Of a stretch of 64,000 nt of DNA, positions 1 to 12,936 are shown piece by piece. Under the pieces are notes generated by a model. That model was not told where the DNA came from and ran no database searches. It was given only the letters and a program-made list of their open reading frames with translations. The stretch comes from Acholoe squamosa (taxonomy: Eukaryota; Annelida; Polychaeta; Phyllodocida; Polynoidae): NCBI GenBank assembly GCA_949317995.1, contig OX439050.1, positions 4,340,001-4,404,000 on the forward strand, given 5' to 3'. A program made the position numbers and the translations under genes. The stretch's first letter is position 1; every line of letters starts with the position of its first letter.

Positions 1-102
1 ATTTGTGCATTAAAATGTGCGTCTTATGCGCGAAAATGCATGTGCTAAGTTTGGGGTGCGTCTTATACGCGCAGTGCGTCTTCTACGCGGGAGATTACGG
101 TA
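1..102. repeat. Fragment of a MITE family (right end)
   Basis: The stretch ends in GGGAGATTACGGTA, which is the same terminal motif that closes the complete MITE at 1863-2134. Several GCGTCTTATACGCGC-like palindromic repeats precede it. Only the right end is inside the window. The family recurs at 652-893 and as a degraded end near 2590-2690. Confidence 0.6.
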
Positions 103-212
103 GGCTTAATTAGCCTACGAGTGAAACATAAGTAAGTCTATGTTAGCCCAGGGCAGTAGCAACATCGTAGGGGGAAGGCACCCTTGGAGGCCTGGACACT
201 GGCGGTGGCAGA

Positions 213-455
213 ATTGAATTGAATTGAATTTGTTTATTGGCCAAAAAAATCACAACATGGGGTGATTTTCATAATTAAGCCAGACTTAGTTAACTACATA
301 TACTGGTGCATAAATTGTTAGTTATCAGGTCAAGAATGTCAATTCATATCAATTATCATAACAAAAAAGTCAACTGGGCCTGCCAATTGGGCAGGCAGAG
401 GACTCAAACTTGGGACCCTTGGCTGACAAGGCAGATGCGCAGACCATTACGCTGT
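213..455 (-). mobile_element. tRNA-derived SINE, minus orientation
   Basis: Read on the minus strand, 455 to about 380 resembles a tRNA head. It has an A-box-like region (TAATGGTCTGCGCATC), then CTTGTCAG, then a B-box-like AAGTTTGAGTCC. The other end (213-235) is a LINE-like tail: TGGCCAATAAACAAATTC followed by a short (AATTC)n run. Head, unrelated body and simple-repeat tail are the usual SINE order. No target duplication was identified, so both ends are approximate. Confidence 0.6.
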
Positions 456-651
456 TGAGGCAGGTCCTGGCTGTGGGGCCACAGTACAGTCCATGTCCCG
501 TGAAACACCAGGTTGTGCGTTCAGTGGGTAGTAACACACATGACCTGGTCGTGGATATAACACATATCGATACGCACGACAAGGTCATGCGTATATCGCG
601 GGCGGATATGGTGCACATGGGCTTGATTAAGAATTGACACTAAAGTTTTAC

Positions 652-893
652 TACCATAATCTCCTGCCTATAAGGCGCACCCTTAGTATAAGACACACAT
701 AGATTTGAGGAATATGGTCGAAAAATTTTTAGTTCTCCTGAATGGATTTTAAAATTTTGAAAAGCTACCAAAGGGTCCCCCTGACCCCCATGGACCCTCT
801 TATGTCCTATTAGTACTCAAGGGGATTGTAACATATCAAAAGAAAGCTCTTGATGCCCCCCTTGTGGATCCAGAGAGAACTAAAACAAATTTA
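652..893. mobile_element. MITE copy, right end eroded next to a splice site
   Basis: The left end CTACCATAATCTCCTGCCTATAAGG and the internal stretches (AACATATCAAAAGAAAG, GGAGAACTAAAAC) match the complete copy at 1863-2134 at reduced identity. The right terminal repeat is missing: the sequence runs straight into the polypyrimidine tract and AG used by the exon that starts at 904. Confidence 0.6.
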
Positions 894-903
894 TATATTT
901 CAG

Positions 904-3900
904 CATATCCTGTTCCACTGTGAAGGAGAGTGACAATCCTTGTGTTGAGTGTGTAACAGAGACCCCGCCACCCGTATCAAAGAAACAGTAAGTTGCATAT
1001 CAATTTACCTAGACACTCTAGATGTGGATAATAGGGAACTCATTTAACGCAGACGTACCAAGGCTGTAGGTATGCTGCATGTCTGCGTTAGGTTGCCTAC
1101 GTACCGGTAGTCACTGCTAAACCTCCTTATTTCTGTGCAGCTAAGCTTTCACACGCCTAGCATAACAGGACATATTAGCGCATTGATATTTACACTCAAC
1201 TGCTGTTCATCATAATGAACAGTTCCCAAGCTACATGCCACTTTTTACGGTTTAGTGGGGTACTATGGTAGGCATTGATCCTGGAATTGAAGGTTTCTTG
1301 TCATTTTAAATGTTTAATCATTGCATCTGATCGCATCACACTTTATCTCATGATTTTTTTTCCAGCAAAATGGAAAGTGGAGATGAGTTTGAGTCACCAA
1401 TCATCCATTGTGACAAGAAGGGTAAGTATTGTTTCAACTGGAATTAACATTATCTGCCTGGGTGTTGGGTTTTCCTAACATCAGCCAAATCCGTAAGGTT
1501 GGGTTTTCCCAACCATGGGGGTTGGGAAAACCCAACATTCTGTGCCATAACTTATCAAATATTAGATTTAGAGGCATATTTTTTTCAGGGCTCACTGTCT
1601 GAAATGTATTCTCCCGACAATCATGTTCATATAACTTTTAGATACTAGCCAAAAGCATAACGAGTGAGGCATACAGAGGCCGTATGCCCATGAGTGGGTT
1701 GCCCCTGCTGCCCGAAGGGTAACAGCCTGTGTGTGCCCCACGAGTTCTGTTTTTTTGATGGGGAGACGTTTGTTATCGGTACCCTTCTTCATTAGTAATT
1801 GACTGATTGACAAACTGTAAAAGATGGCATGAGATAAACATATTAAAATGTGCTAAAATATTTACCGTAATCTCCCGCATATAAGGCACACCCTGCGTAA
1901 TATGGTCCAAAAGATGAAAAAATAATAACTTTTCTTCTACTGAATGAATTTTGAATATTAAAAAAGCTATTGGTAGCTATAAGGGACCCAGACCTCCTGC
2001 GCCTCCCTATGTCCTATTATGAGTTAGGGGGAGTGTAACATATCAAAAGAAAGGTCTTGGTATCCCCCTTGCGGATTCAGGGAGAACTAAAACCTCTCGT
2101 ATAAGACGCGCCTTATATGCGAGAGATTACGGTATGTTTATGGTAATCATTTTCTGAATATGGACTCCCCTTCAACTAATCAGTTCGGCACATTTGTAAT
2201 GGCCTTTGACTTTTCTTGCATGGTAGGAATGCCCAGACAACATGAAGTTCACTCAACCCCAGAAGGAGGTAAGATTGACCAGTTGAACCCATTAATGATC
2301 ACAAAATTATGCCTACAAATACATGTATTTTAGGAACATAAAGCCCCAACCTTCAAATGATGACTAACAGAACCACCAACAAAATTTCTTGTGTCCAGAT
2401 TACAGTTTATATGCGATAGGTCCAATTTCCAACCTAGATCTTCATGGCAGTAATGAAAACACACTAAAATAGATTTTTAACCTTTGTGTGTCTAACTTAT
2501 ATCAATACCGTAATGAGTTTATGATATGTACAGTTTCATTATTATTTTATTCTGGAGGGAAGCACCTTATATTCCAACCTTACCTGCTGAGTTAGGGTTG
2601 TGCCTTCTACACTGGGTTTTAAAATTCATTCACAGGCAGAATGTGCACCTTCACTTGTTTGGGGTGTGCCTTCTATGCGAGAGATTACAATATTTTATGT
2701 TATACTGTAAATTTATATGTTATACTGTAAATTTCCTCTCACAGGTACCAGCACCCGGAGAGCATTGATAAGCAGCACACCTAAAACTTTGGAACGTGAA
2801 GCAGATACTTGTATGTAGATTGTACACATAGATGCTTGAATTCAGCCCAAATAAGCTATTTGTGAGAGTTGATTTAACCCTTTAAATGCCTGTGATGCAC
2901 AATGCATGATGCCCATCAGTAGCTGTTAAGGGGTTAAAAATATTGAAACAACAATTCAAGGTTACACTTGTGTCTTTACTATGTTTAGGCTTTTGAATAA
3001 AACAACTCTTGTAAGGCATAGTTGATAATATCAGAATCCCAAACTTCTAGACCATAATTATCATTGCTGTAATTCAATTAGATAATACATCTAGAAACTT
3101 GGATTTTTTTACTTCAAAAACTGCTGTTCTAGAAGTTCCTCATAGATGCTATCTGATTTTCAGCTATGATCTCTGATCATGAAGTGACTTTCCTAACCCC
3201 CATCAAAGACACTGAGAGTACAAGGCCCACACGGCTGGCCAAGAGGGATGAGCTCCCACATTCCCCCAAGCTCTTTGCAGATAGCGACAGCAATGACGAT
3301 CTCGCAGAGGAATTGTAAGCTTTACTCCTTTGGACTCATTGTTTCTGAGTTAAATCACTCAAGTAAAAGCTGCACTCGTGGAAAGGTTGTAACCAGGACA
3401 TAAATTTATGAAATTATTGTACAGTGGTGTCGTGATAATGCAGCCACTCCTGTTGTGGCTGTTTGGTAGCCGGATCCCAAGTGGACTGGATCTCTGAATC
3501 CAGGGCTCTCCACACATAGGAAGTACATGGGCAGGACTCCCCATGGAGTTTCATTTAAAACCACTGGCTGTGTGCTTTTCCGCTCACTGTAAGCTTTCTG
3601 TAATGGTTTGTTTACCAGTTTGGTGGTTCGAGTCTTGCGATTAGGAAGGAAAAGGCAAGACAGTAATTTGAGTGTATGCCAACGGTTTTTATTCCAGCAC
3701 AACGGCTACCCGGAAGGTGTAGGTGGGGCAGCTAATCTTCTACTTAGATAGATATGTTAAGTATGGAGGCCTGGAGGGCCTCTGACGTAGCGACTGAGCC
3801 CAGGGATTTACATAGGAACCCTGGTGTTTGTCGCCAGATGTCCCATGGGTCCGGATCAGTGCTGCCACCTATCCGAAACCCTAGGAACATCTAGCGACAG

Positions 3901-6900
3901 GACTCACCTGCCATGCCAGACGACACCTTATTACAATACCTCTTACTGGTATACCTCTACACTTCTATGCTTTTTTTTAATTTTATAAATTGGCCTATTA
4001 GAACAGAAGTTAGGCCTAAATGAATTGTTTTTTCATCCTGTGAATCAAAGGGGTGTTGTTGTTGTGGGTGTGGGGGTGTTGGCTATGTTCAACACTGTCT
4101 ATTCCCAGCGTTTTCCATGATTGGGGGAAGGGGGTGATATGTTATACCTCCAACTAATTGGAAAGTTTTAGCAAACCCAGTGTCGACTTATCCGTACACG
4201 CAGCTCCACTACGGGGCTATGTACCTAATGAACGTATCTAAGTGCTTTGTTACGTGATGGACGTACCTATCACTATTGGAGTGCACATGACTTGATGACG
4301 TAATGCACATGGTTGCCAGGTTACCCAGTATGGATTCGTTCACGTCGGGATTGCTAAAACTCTCTATTACTATAGCCTAACCTTAATCCAAACTAACTGG
4401 ATTAAACCATCACACATTGTTTTGTATTCCTGTGAATGGTCATGATATCTATTTTTCAGAGATGATGATGTTGACTTTAGAGAAGATGGGGATGATGGAC
4501 CAATTGAGTTTCCAACCACCAACTGGAGAAACCTGCGGGTAACGATGGGCACAAATGAGGCCATAGAGGCACAAAAATGTATTGCCTTTAATGGTGTATT
4601 GGAACGGCTACTTAAAGTTGCTGTTGGCAGCTGCTGCTACAAAAAGGATTGTAGAAAGGAGCTTAAGTTCATCCAGAAAAAAAGAGGTACATGCCTTCTC
4701 ATCATTTGGGAGTGCCCAGCCAAGTCAAGCGGAACGAGACATTCTTCAGGGGTGTGGTCGTCTCAGCCCAGAGTCCACAACATGGATGGTGGGACCGTTC
4801 TAGGCTCTATCGCCCTTACCCTGTCTGGCAACAACTTTGCTAAAGTAGCTTTAATGGCAAAGTTTCTGCAGTTGAATTTCTTTTCCCAGCAAATGCACAA
4901 CTGGTAAGAATCTTTTCTGAATCTCATATTTATTTTTGCCTTTTGTTATTTGTCATTTGGCAATTGCTACTTATGTCTTGCAATTTGCCAATAGTTAATA
5001 TCGTTTGCCAATTGCCACTTACATCTTGATTATAAATAATTGTTAATAATTATTAATAATTGTTAAAAAAATATTAATAATTGTAAATAATTATAAACAA
5101 TTGTTGAAAAATATTAATAATTGTTAATAATTGTTAACTTGATGTCATTTGCCAATTGTTAATTGTTGTTATTGACAACTGGCATAGTGTATGCATAGTC
5201 CGCCAGTCAGCGCCACCTTACGATACCGAGATACAGACGTAATGACTATTCCAGTTTACTCCTGACTAAGACACAAACTGTCCTAGATCGTAGAGGCTCG
5301 ATCTGTGGGGCCGTTAAGTCAGAGTGCACCTTGTATATTAATTTCTCTATTTTTCCATCCCAGCATACAGAAGAGGTTCGTTCTTCCTGCTGTCAACATG
5401 TACTTTGAAGGGATGCAAGCGAAGATGTTACGGGAATCACAAGAGCCACGCATATTTATTGCAGATGGTAAGTAAATAATACACAACATTCGACCTAGGC
5501 TTCCTGCGCTCACTGCGCTGATACCCGGCCTGTGAGTAGACCGGAAAGTGGGACTGGAGGAGGATTTCTATATAGGATTTGTACTAGCTCTGAAATAAAG
5601 CTCCCCCTTTCAAGACATAAAACTTCTGCAAGGGAATGCATACAGGTAGAAAACATGTATGCATGGTCCTACATCTTGAATGAATTAGCCACAGCTTTCA
5701 TAGTACTTTAATTATGCACCTAGTTAGGTGAGACAGTGAGTGTACCCTCCTCCGGCAGCTGCCCCTGGGCTGCCTCCCGGTCATCACATCCCCCTCTCCC
5801 ACCCTTCCTTACTCCAGTCCCACCTTCCGGTTATACACAGCTCCATCTAACAGAGATATCGCCGGCGATGGGGCCCTTCTGGGGAAACTCGGTTTTGCTC
5901 TATAGTTAGGTTGCTTTTAAATGCCTGCAGTGCATAGTGATTCAGTGTGGAAGGCATGGTGCAATCTAGTCTTTGAAAGAGAAACACTCAGGAATTTAAT
6001 ATGTTTCCTTCATACTTGTACATTTTGTAGGACGTAATCATTCCCCTGGCCACACCTCTACAAACCTGACATACACCCTGATCGACATGGCATCGAAAAA
6101 GATCATAGCCCTTGCCACGGTGGACTGTTTGGATACCGATCATAATAGCGTCATCATGGAGAGACTTGGGTTTCAACGCGCCATGGACCAGGTGCTAGGA
6201 AAGGTCCCTGTAGCAGAAGTGGTGACAGATGCTCATCCACAAATTAGGAAACTCATGAGTAAGTGTGAACTTCCTGTTGTTGATGTCTATATCTACTACC
6301 CAAGGAGTAGTGTATAGTAAAGTGTATAGTGCCGAGTGTATAGTAATGGGAAGATGAGCTGTGTAAATCTGAAATAAACATATAAGGCAAGCAGCTATTA
6401 TTCAGTGTTAGTGGGCTGAGAATTCTCTGTTGGAACACCAAAAGTGTTTCTGAGCTCTAAGCAAGCTCACACACCCCAGGGCAGAGTTGCGTTGTATAGC
6501 TCTAAGCAAGGCCGAGCCTCCTGGCAAGTGACGAGAGCACTTGAGGTAGACTTTATTTGCCAGCCCACTACACTATAATATTATATGAGTTGTGAGTGAA
6601 TTAAATGAAACTTGTGCTCAAGACTTTTTGACAGATGGAGTAAATTTGTAATGAAAAAATTATCATGCAAAGAAATGAAATGGAGAAAATCAAACAGCGA
6701 TATCATTATGGCAATATCTAAATCGATGTAGGCACTGATCCCCGCTATCATGGAATCAAACATCAATGGGATGTCTGGCACGTCGCCAAAAATTTGGCCA
6801 AAAGGCTCTTGGACGTAAGTGTTCAAAGGAAGAGAACTGTGAAATGTTGCCATTACAAGATTTATTTCTTATCATTCTGGTCACCTGTTAGGCCATGTTA

Positions 6901-9900
6901 ATATGATAATTTGGATTACGGGATTTTTGAGCTGATATTTTTGGCGGCCAGAGGCAAAAAAAAAATCCACCTATAATGCCCCAAAATCGGGCTTTTCCGG
7001 AAATGAAAGTCACCTTTTGGCAATAAAGCATGCTTTGTGGGGAGGCAAATTTAGAAAAGGTTGAAAGTTGGTATGTCTTTAGCCATGCACTGTTTCTGGT
7101 GTTTTTTGTCAAAAATTCCCAGCGTCCAGAGACAAAAAAAGAATTTCTTTTTTGAATTTGCCAAAATTCCTAGCGGCACATGTGTAATCCAGGTTATTAG
7201 AATAAAATGGTCTTTCTTTTGCAGTGTTTGTTTATAATTTTTCAGCCAGACACTACCACTCATCTGTATTGTGAAACTTACAGCTGTCAGTGATGATTGA
7301 ATTTTTAGTCCCAATAAAAAAATCACTGTCACCGGTGTGTACTTTGACACTGACAGCTGTCAAAATAGCAGTGCCAGTGATTTTTTGGTATTGATTGTTT
7401 GCATTTTTTCAGCCACACTGTCATTCATCTGTGTTATGACACTGAAAGCTGTCAGTGATAGGCACTTTGACAACTCTGCAGTAGCGGGTGGGAAAAGCTG
7501 GCATACTGCAGTGACCCTTTTTGGTAGCTGCAAATACGGCGGTCATTCATGGCCTTGTGTGACACACCATTTTTGGCCATTATCATTCTTTTACTCATGT
7601 AATTTTATAGTTATTCCTAAAGTCAAGCAATTGAAGTACCCACTAGCAAAATCAGGGAAGAAAAGTGGGTGTTCATGTTAATGCGCAAAAATCTTTTACG
7701 CTCTCCCCTTAGATTAAGGGGTGATTAATGAGTTTCCGTGGTATTGCACATCCCTAACATCTCCCAACTATTGTATATACAATAGTACAGTCCCCTGACA
7801 TCCTTTTTGTTTTCTGAACATGTTCCTCAAATTGATACAGAAGAGGTATGTTCTAGTTTTCTTGTGATAGATACAACATTAGCAATAGAAATAATGTTAA
7901 GTAACTCTGCTCACTTACTCCATAGGCTGGCAGAGAGCGTGGAATGGGGGATATAATCCCATGGATACCCTCCATTAAAAACCACCTATGGTATGCGTCC
8001 AGAACGTGTGGGGGTGATGCAAACAAATTGCGGGTAAGATTGTTTATAATCTAGATAACTAGGCTATTTTAAATTTGTACTGTAGTGGACAGGAACTATC
8101 TATGTTAAAGCCTTGAGTACAGAAAATCAATAAGATGGGAGTGTACTCCCTTAAGGATCAGCTGGTAGACTTACAGAAGAGTATGTGAGGATTTGAAGTA
8201 GCTTTCATATTCTTATGCAGTCCAGGAATGTGATTTCTCCTACATCAGTTTTTTCTGAAATCCATTGAGAAAATTTGCAACTCTTCTCAGAAATGAGGCA
8301 TTTTTGTTATCTCTATGAATTTTTGCATATACTTTTCAGATGGTTTGGCAATCGGTCCTGAATCATGTGGCAAATAGACACAAGTGGATTGACACGACCG
8401 GTTACACGTCTGGCCACTGCGAGCATGTTATGCCACTACCAGTACAAGAGCAAGAGAGGGCATGGATCAAACCAGGCTCAAAGGTCCAGGAAAGGCTCAC
8501 TCAGATAATCAGGAAAAAGGCTTTTGTCATGCAACTCTCTTATCTGACAAACTTCAGGTGAGTTTCAGAAATACCATAGTGGCCTGTTTAAACGCCCCAG
8601 TGCTCATAGATTTCAGTACGACTCTATCCCCGGCGCTTATACGGGACCAGCGCTTATTCAAGACATAGTTTATAGTGTAAATTTCAATTTTAAAACAACT
8701 GTGCTCCCGGCACTTATTCGAGACCGGCGCTTATTCAAAGACCCGGCACTTAAACAGGCCACTACAGTAGCCATTCAGTCATATCTCAAAATGTATCATA
8801 AATAGAGCAGTAACTTCTGCACAGTAATTAAATATTATTCAAAATCTTTCAAAATTTATGTGTAAGACCTGACTTTGTCAAGGATTTCTTGTGATATTAT
8901 TACTACGAGTGGGCTTAGGTTCCACATAAGACATCAATAGATATGGAAAATATTACACATGCATTTAATTTTTTAATATGACAAATATAAAATGTCAAGT
9001 GAGTTTTCATGAAATTACTTATTTTTCCTTACCCAGAGGGTCGGACTGATACCCTTGTGCCTTCCTATAGTGGTGCATTGATGCTAGGACCTAGATATAT
9101 TTTATCAGAGATTAGGTTGAACACAACAAATACATTTGTACAGCAGGCACACTTTACTTTCATACTGAATTCGCTCATTAAATGATTTCAGGCACACTGG
9201 AGAACTCGAGCAGTTCCACAGCAGTCTCCTCATGTATTGTCCAAAACGCATTCCCTTTGTGTGAGTTCATTTCATTGTTAGCATTTTCTGCTTTCTGTCT
9301 TCAGTGAAATCTGTACTATGGTAATCATTAATCTATAACGTGGGGATAATGAGGGGTAGCCACCGGAACTATATCACTGCAGTGTGGTAGACTTCAAAGC
9401 CATTTGACACTAGACCTAGCAACCCTACTATAGATACTGTACACATTTTTATTAAACAAGAAAACTTCCCCGTGTATAAACTGTTCCTAGTGTTCATATG
9501 GTTCATGTGTAATCATTTATGGTTCTAGTTCCATTCTGAACTTGTTTAAGAATATCTTGTTATAATGATAAATTTATTTATAGGGGTCCATACTACAGAC
9601 TGAGGTGCCTCTTAGCAGCAATCGACTTCAATGAGCATGTAGACCGCCCATTTCTAACAGACAAAGACGGGAAGATCATGTAAGGTCAATTGCTGTTCTA
9701 CTCATGTCCATCTTCCTAAGAAAATTCTGTAAGTTCAGCAGTGTCCATTTAAGAATGATACCAGTGGCAGTCGTTCCACATGAATGTAGCATTTTCATAT
9801 TACCTTGTTTGACAGTCTGACTCAACTCCTAAAGATGAATATTGTTAACATTGGTTCTCAGGTAGGGCCTTAAAAAATATCTATCCCTTGATTTCAAAAT

Positions 9901-10166
9901 TTCTGTGTTTGTTATTTAATAGCTATCGGTACTACTGGAGCAAAGGCACAAAGAGATGGAGTGCCACCCCTGCCAAAGTGCCAAAGAGGTACCTGTATAT
10001 CAAAGACCTCATGGCCCAGATTCTCAGTGTCAGAGAGAAGGAAGTTGAAGACAAAGTCCGGCTCGCTACACCCATGTGCACTGGAACACGCAGAAAGAGG
10101 AACATAGCTTTAGTGCCTAGACCGCCAAAGGCAGAGATTCTGGCAAAACTCAAGCGCAGGTTCTAA
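904..10166 (+). CDS. Multi-exon DDE transposase-like gene, 5' end missing
   Basis: Fourteen exons join in one frame with standard borders: 904-987, 1366-1421, 2227-2268, 2745-2810, 3164-3314, 4460-4903, 5364-5467, 6031-6258, 6732-6814, 7926-8033, 8340-8557, 9192-9260, 9584-9679 and 9923-10166 (TAA). They give 663 residues, and the first exon starts mid-codon, so more lies upstream. The N-terminal third is Ser/Thr/acidic-rich and probably disordered. The core matches, from memory of the family, an uncharacterised invertebrate and fish transposase-like protein. Its landmarks are ADGRNHSPGH (first D, spanning the exon 7/8 junction), EVVTDAHPQIRKLM (second D), HQWDVWHVAKN, and HTGELEQFHS (likely catalytic E). 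No stop codon or frameshift was seen in any exon. It may be a host gene domesticated from a transposon, or a low-copy intron-bearing transposon gene. I cannot assign the superfamily by eye. Confidence 0.82.
1863..2134. mobile_element. MITE with terminal inverted repeats, 272 bp
   Basis: The ends are TACCGTAATCTCCCGCATAT and, on the opposite strand, TACCGTAATCTCTCGCATAT. It contains no coding sequence. It sits in the second intron of the transposase-like gene. Confidence 0.8.
2876..2937. repeat. Short palindromic repeat with TTAACCCTTTAA ends
   Basis: TTAACCCTTTAAATGCC and the distal GGGGTTAA form inverted ends around a TGCATGATGCCCATCA-like core. The same word set (AACCCTTTA, GCATGATGCAT) builds the minisatellite at 30360-31310 and the large hairpin at 35125-35380. 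Confidence 0.45.
4950..5165. repeat. AT-rich tandem low-complexity run in an intron
   Basis: Many imperfect copies of AATAATTGTTAA and of GCCAATTG with spacer. The run lies between exons 4460-4903 and 5364-5467 of the transposase-like gene. Confidence 0.75.
5530..5840. mobile_element. MITE-like element with ~34-bp inverted ends
   Basis: Left end CTGTGAGTAGACCGGAAAGT; right end on the opposite strand CTGTGTATAACCGGAAGGTG. Both are followed by GGGACTGGAG. Internal sequence is non-coding. It lies in an intron of the transposase-like gene. Confidence 0.65.
8577..8764. mobile_element. Small MITE with TA flanks
   Basis: The inverted ends GTGGCCTGTTTAA and TTAAACAGGCCAC are bounded by TA on both sides, as expected for a TA-target DNA transposon derivative. 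The interior repeats GGCGCTTATTC / CGGCACTTATTCG motifs. It lies 20 bp after a splice donor. Confidence 0.75.
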
Positions 10167-12237
10167 TGTCAAGTTGCATACATTCTTGTCAACTACTTAA
10201 GACCTACCATGCATAGTACGTCTCATATGAAGAGACACTGCATACATGGTGTTCTCAGTCTTTATGGATTTATGCTAAGTTAAGGTATCATAGATGGCAT
10301 ATCAATGAAGATGACGTTTTTTTTTTGTGAAAATCTCTACAGACCTCGCATATGGGCAAATGAACATGATCTTTGCAGAGTGTAGAAAAGCAAGCAGGAA
10401 AGCAGAAATACATGCTCACAAGTTTGTCCATGGGTAGGGTGTTACGTTGGAAACCTATGCACTTCATGACTATGTGTCACATATAAGCTGCTCAAAACTA
10501 TCATACATCATTCAGGGATGAATGTAGTCTTAACGCAAAAGCAAGACCTGTGTGCATATAACTGTTACATATATATTCTACATTTATCATGTATATTCCT
10601 GTTGTAAGAGGCCTGTAATATGCAGGGATATCTCAGTTTTAGCTCTGCGTGTGCAGGTAGTCCATGGCACCATGTAGACTCAATAGCAGCATTATATACC
10701 ACACCAGTCAATGCCATATCTGGAGGAAACTATACATGCCACAATAACCTTATTAACAGGGAGTAATCTATGGATATAAGGTCACATTGGCCTATTTGAA
10801 CTTTTAAGATTGCATTTGTCTCCAACTCAAAATCAATCTAATCAAGGTTCCCAGAGTAAGGAAGAATAAGTAATTTCATAAAAGTTCACTCGACCTTTTA
10901 TAATAATGATATTGAATAATTAAATGCATCTGTGATATTTTCCATATCTATTGATGTCTTCTCCAGAACCTAAGTTAATTTGTAGTCACAATAGCACAAG
11001 GAATCCTTTACCTTGTCATCTCTAATACACGTATATTGAAAGATATTGAATCACATTTAATCATAGTTAAGAAATTACAGCATAATTTCTATTACAGCAT
11101 AAGTTCTATTACACTTTGAGATATTTCATTATTAAGACCATGCATTGTACTCTACCAGGCTATTTGAGTGCACTCAGAGTGGCCACTGTAGTGTGTCATG
11201 CTAGTCTGACTACTACATGTATATATAGGTGCCGTGGGCCGCATAGGTTATATATAGAGCAAGCAAGACAAAAGTATCAGGAGATATCTCCTACATTTAC
11301 CAATGAAGATATCATCATTCTGTTTTCATCATCTGATTCCTGCAAGTGTTCTGTATCGAATCTACTATTTATATATTGCCCATGACACTAATTCAATTTT
11401 CGATGTAACACCCTACCATGGGTGGTTCTGATTTCTCCTACATCTCTAGGATTTCCTACACTTCAGGGTAAACAAGTTGACCCAAGTGATTTTCACAGAT
11501 CGAATGAGAACATTTAAACATTTATGGGGGGGGGGTAACAAACCACTATCTGTGTAAGGCCACACCAAAAAAAAATAAGTTGGTGTATGGATATTTTCGG
11601 AAATGCAATTTTTTTTTCTTTGAAAAATCTTGTCTATGAGTTTGCTCGCTTCAGTTTCTACAAGTTTTCTCTTTGTGATGTTTGGCAAAAAAAGATTTTT
11701 AAATAAAACTTTTTCGCTCGCCTCACTTTCCCAGCAAGGAATCCATTGGACGCCAAAAAATTCAATGGCCCGTAATTCTGGTTCCGGGCCCACAGTTTTC
11801 TAAAGAATTGCCTTCTAAGTGTATTGGGCGAGTAACTATAGTCATGTTGTATATCGTTGGAAAGAGAAAATCACAAGTAATAAGGACATTTCATTTGCGT
11901 CTTAATGTGATTTAATGGGGAAAAGTTACGATTTCCTTTTTGATAAAAGTGAAATATTCATTCTGGGCACACAGGTGTTGGGGTGGGCCCGTAGGATTCT
12001 GTAGCTACGGACCCAGGTGGCCCATGACTGAAAAAGTTAGTGTCTATCCTTGTATCAGTATCAAAGACACATTAGATTTCCCCTAACTTTAAGTGCATCA
12101 ACATTGTTTATGTGACTTAACCCTTTGAGGGCAGAGCATAATTGGTTGCCCTGGCCATGGGGACGGCCTCTGAAAAAAGTATAGTTCCTAGAGGACGATC
12201 CTTTTTTCAATTCCTATACAAATCCTATATAATGGGC

Positions 12238-12330
12238 ATCGACTATAGTGGACACTAGGCCTACCATGGTGTCGACTATAGTCGATGCTAGGCCTGCCAT
12301 GGTGTCGACTATAGTCGATGCTAGCCCTCA
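12238..12330. repeat. Tandem repeat with TCGACTATAGTCGA palindrome
   Basis: About 2.5 copies of a ~40-bp unit containing CATGGTGTCGACTATAG and CTAGGCCTGCC. Confidence 0.75.
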
Positions 12331-12369
12331 ATGGGTTAACATGTTAATGGAAATGTTTCTACAGATAGC

Positions 12370-12545
12370 GTTCATTTACACAGATAGTGGTTGGTTGGGT
12401 ACTACAGATATTGTCTATTTTTACACAGATAGTGGTTGGTTGGGTACTACAGATATTGTCCATTTTTACACAGATAGTGGTTGGATGGTCAGCATCAATC
12501 TAGTACTTCAGATAGTGGTCGTTTACACAGACAGTGGTTGTACAG
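12370..12545. repeat. Tandem repeat, ~50-bp unit, decaying
   Basis: Two near-identical copies of TTTACACAGATAGTGGTTGG with TTGGGTACTACAGATATTGT, then two more divergent ones. Confidence 0.75.
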
Positions 12546-12892
12546 GGGGAGGTGTTGTCTAATATTATAAGGGCCATGAAGTACCAACTAAGCTGCATCC
12601 ATGTTGTTTGATCAATGCTCCTACACATTGGTCAAAATGAAATCATATCCCTGTATATTCCATTATATAGCCCTAGACTGCTAAGATTCTTCAGACCAAT
12701 ATTTGTTGATAAAGACACAGGGGAAGTGATGTTTACTGTTCCCTGAAGCTCTAATATTCATGTCCTAGAGGTATATAATACATGTAAGTTTTGAAGAAGA
12801 CATGGTTCTAGATCAAATAGTAACGTCACTAGAAGTGGTTTAGTAATTTTATATTCATGTATATCCTTATAAATACTTGTGAAGAACTCCTT

Positions 12893-12898
12893 AATAAA
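12893..12898 (+). terminator. Poly(A) signal AATAAA, plus strand
   Basis: The AATAAA sits in TTAATAAATGAATATAAAG. It is a candidate 3' end for the gene ending at 10166 and lies 33 bp from the opposing signal at 12931. Confidence 0.4.
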
Positions 12899-12930
12899 TG
12901 AATATAAAGTCAAAGTCGTTTTCTGTATCT

Positions 12931-12936
12931 TTTATT
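12931..12936 (-). terminator. Poly(A) signal AATAAA, minus strand
   Basis: TTTATT on the plus strand reads AATAAA on the minus strand. It is a candidate 3' end for the P2X7-like gene whose stop is at 14593. The region between (12937-14592) shows no coding signal. Confidence 0.4.

Larger units (their letters stand above)
10167..12925 (+). other. Long non-coding stretch, probable 3'UTR of the transposase-like gene
   Basis: There is no credible reading frame between the stop at 10166 and the AATAAA at 12893-12898. AT-rich sequence, a G-run near 11524 and two short tandem arrays (12238-12330 and 12370-12545) fill it. The whole stretch may not be transcribed as one UTR. Confidence 0.45.

Noticed and set aside
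410..637. 75-aa open frame overlapping the first SINE
   Set aside because: No domain, overlaps a SINE head and has no splice support to the exons at 904 onward.
12248..12562. 104-aa frame with YTDSGWLGTTDIV repeats
   Set aside because: It is generated by two adjacent tandem repeats and has no codon or domain support.
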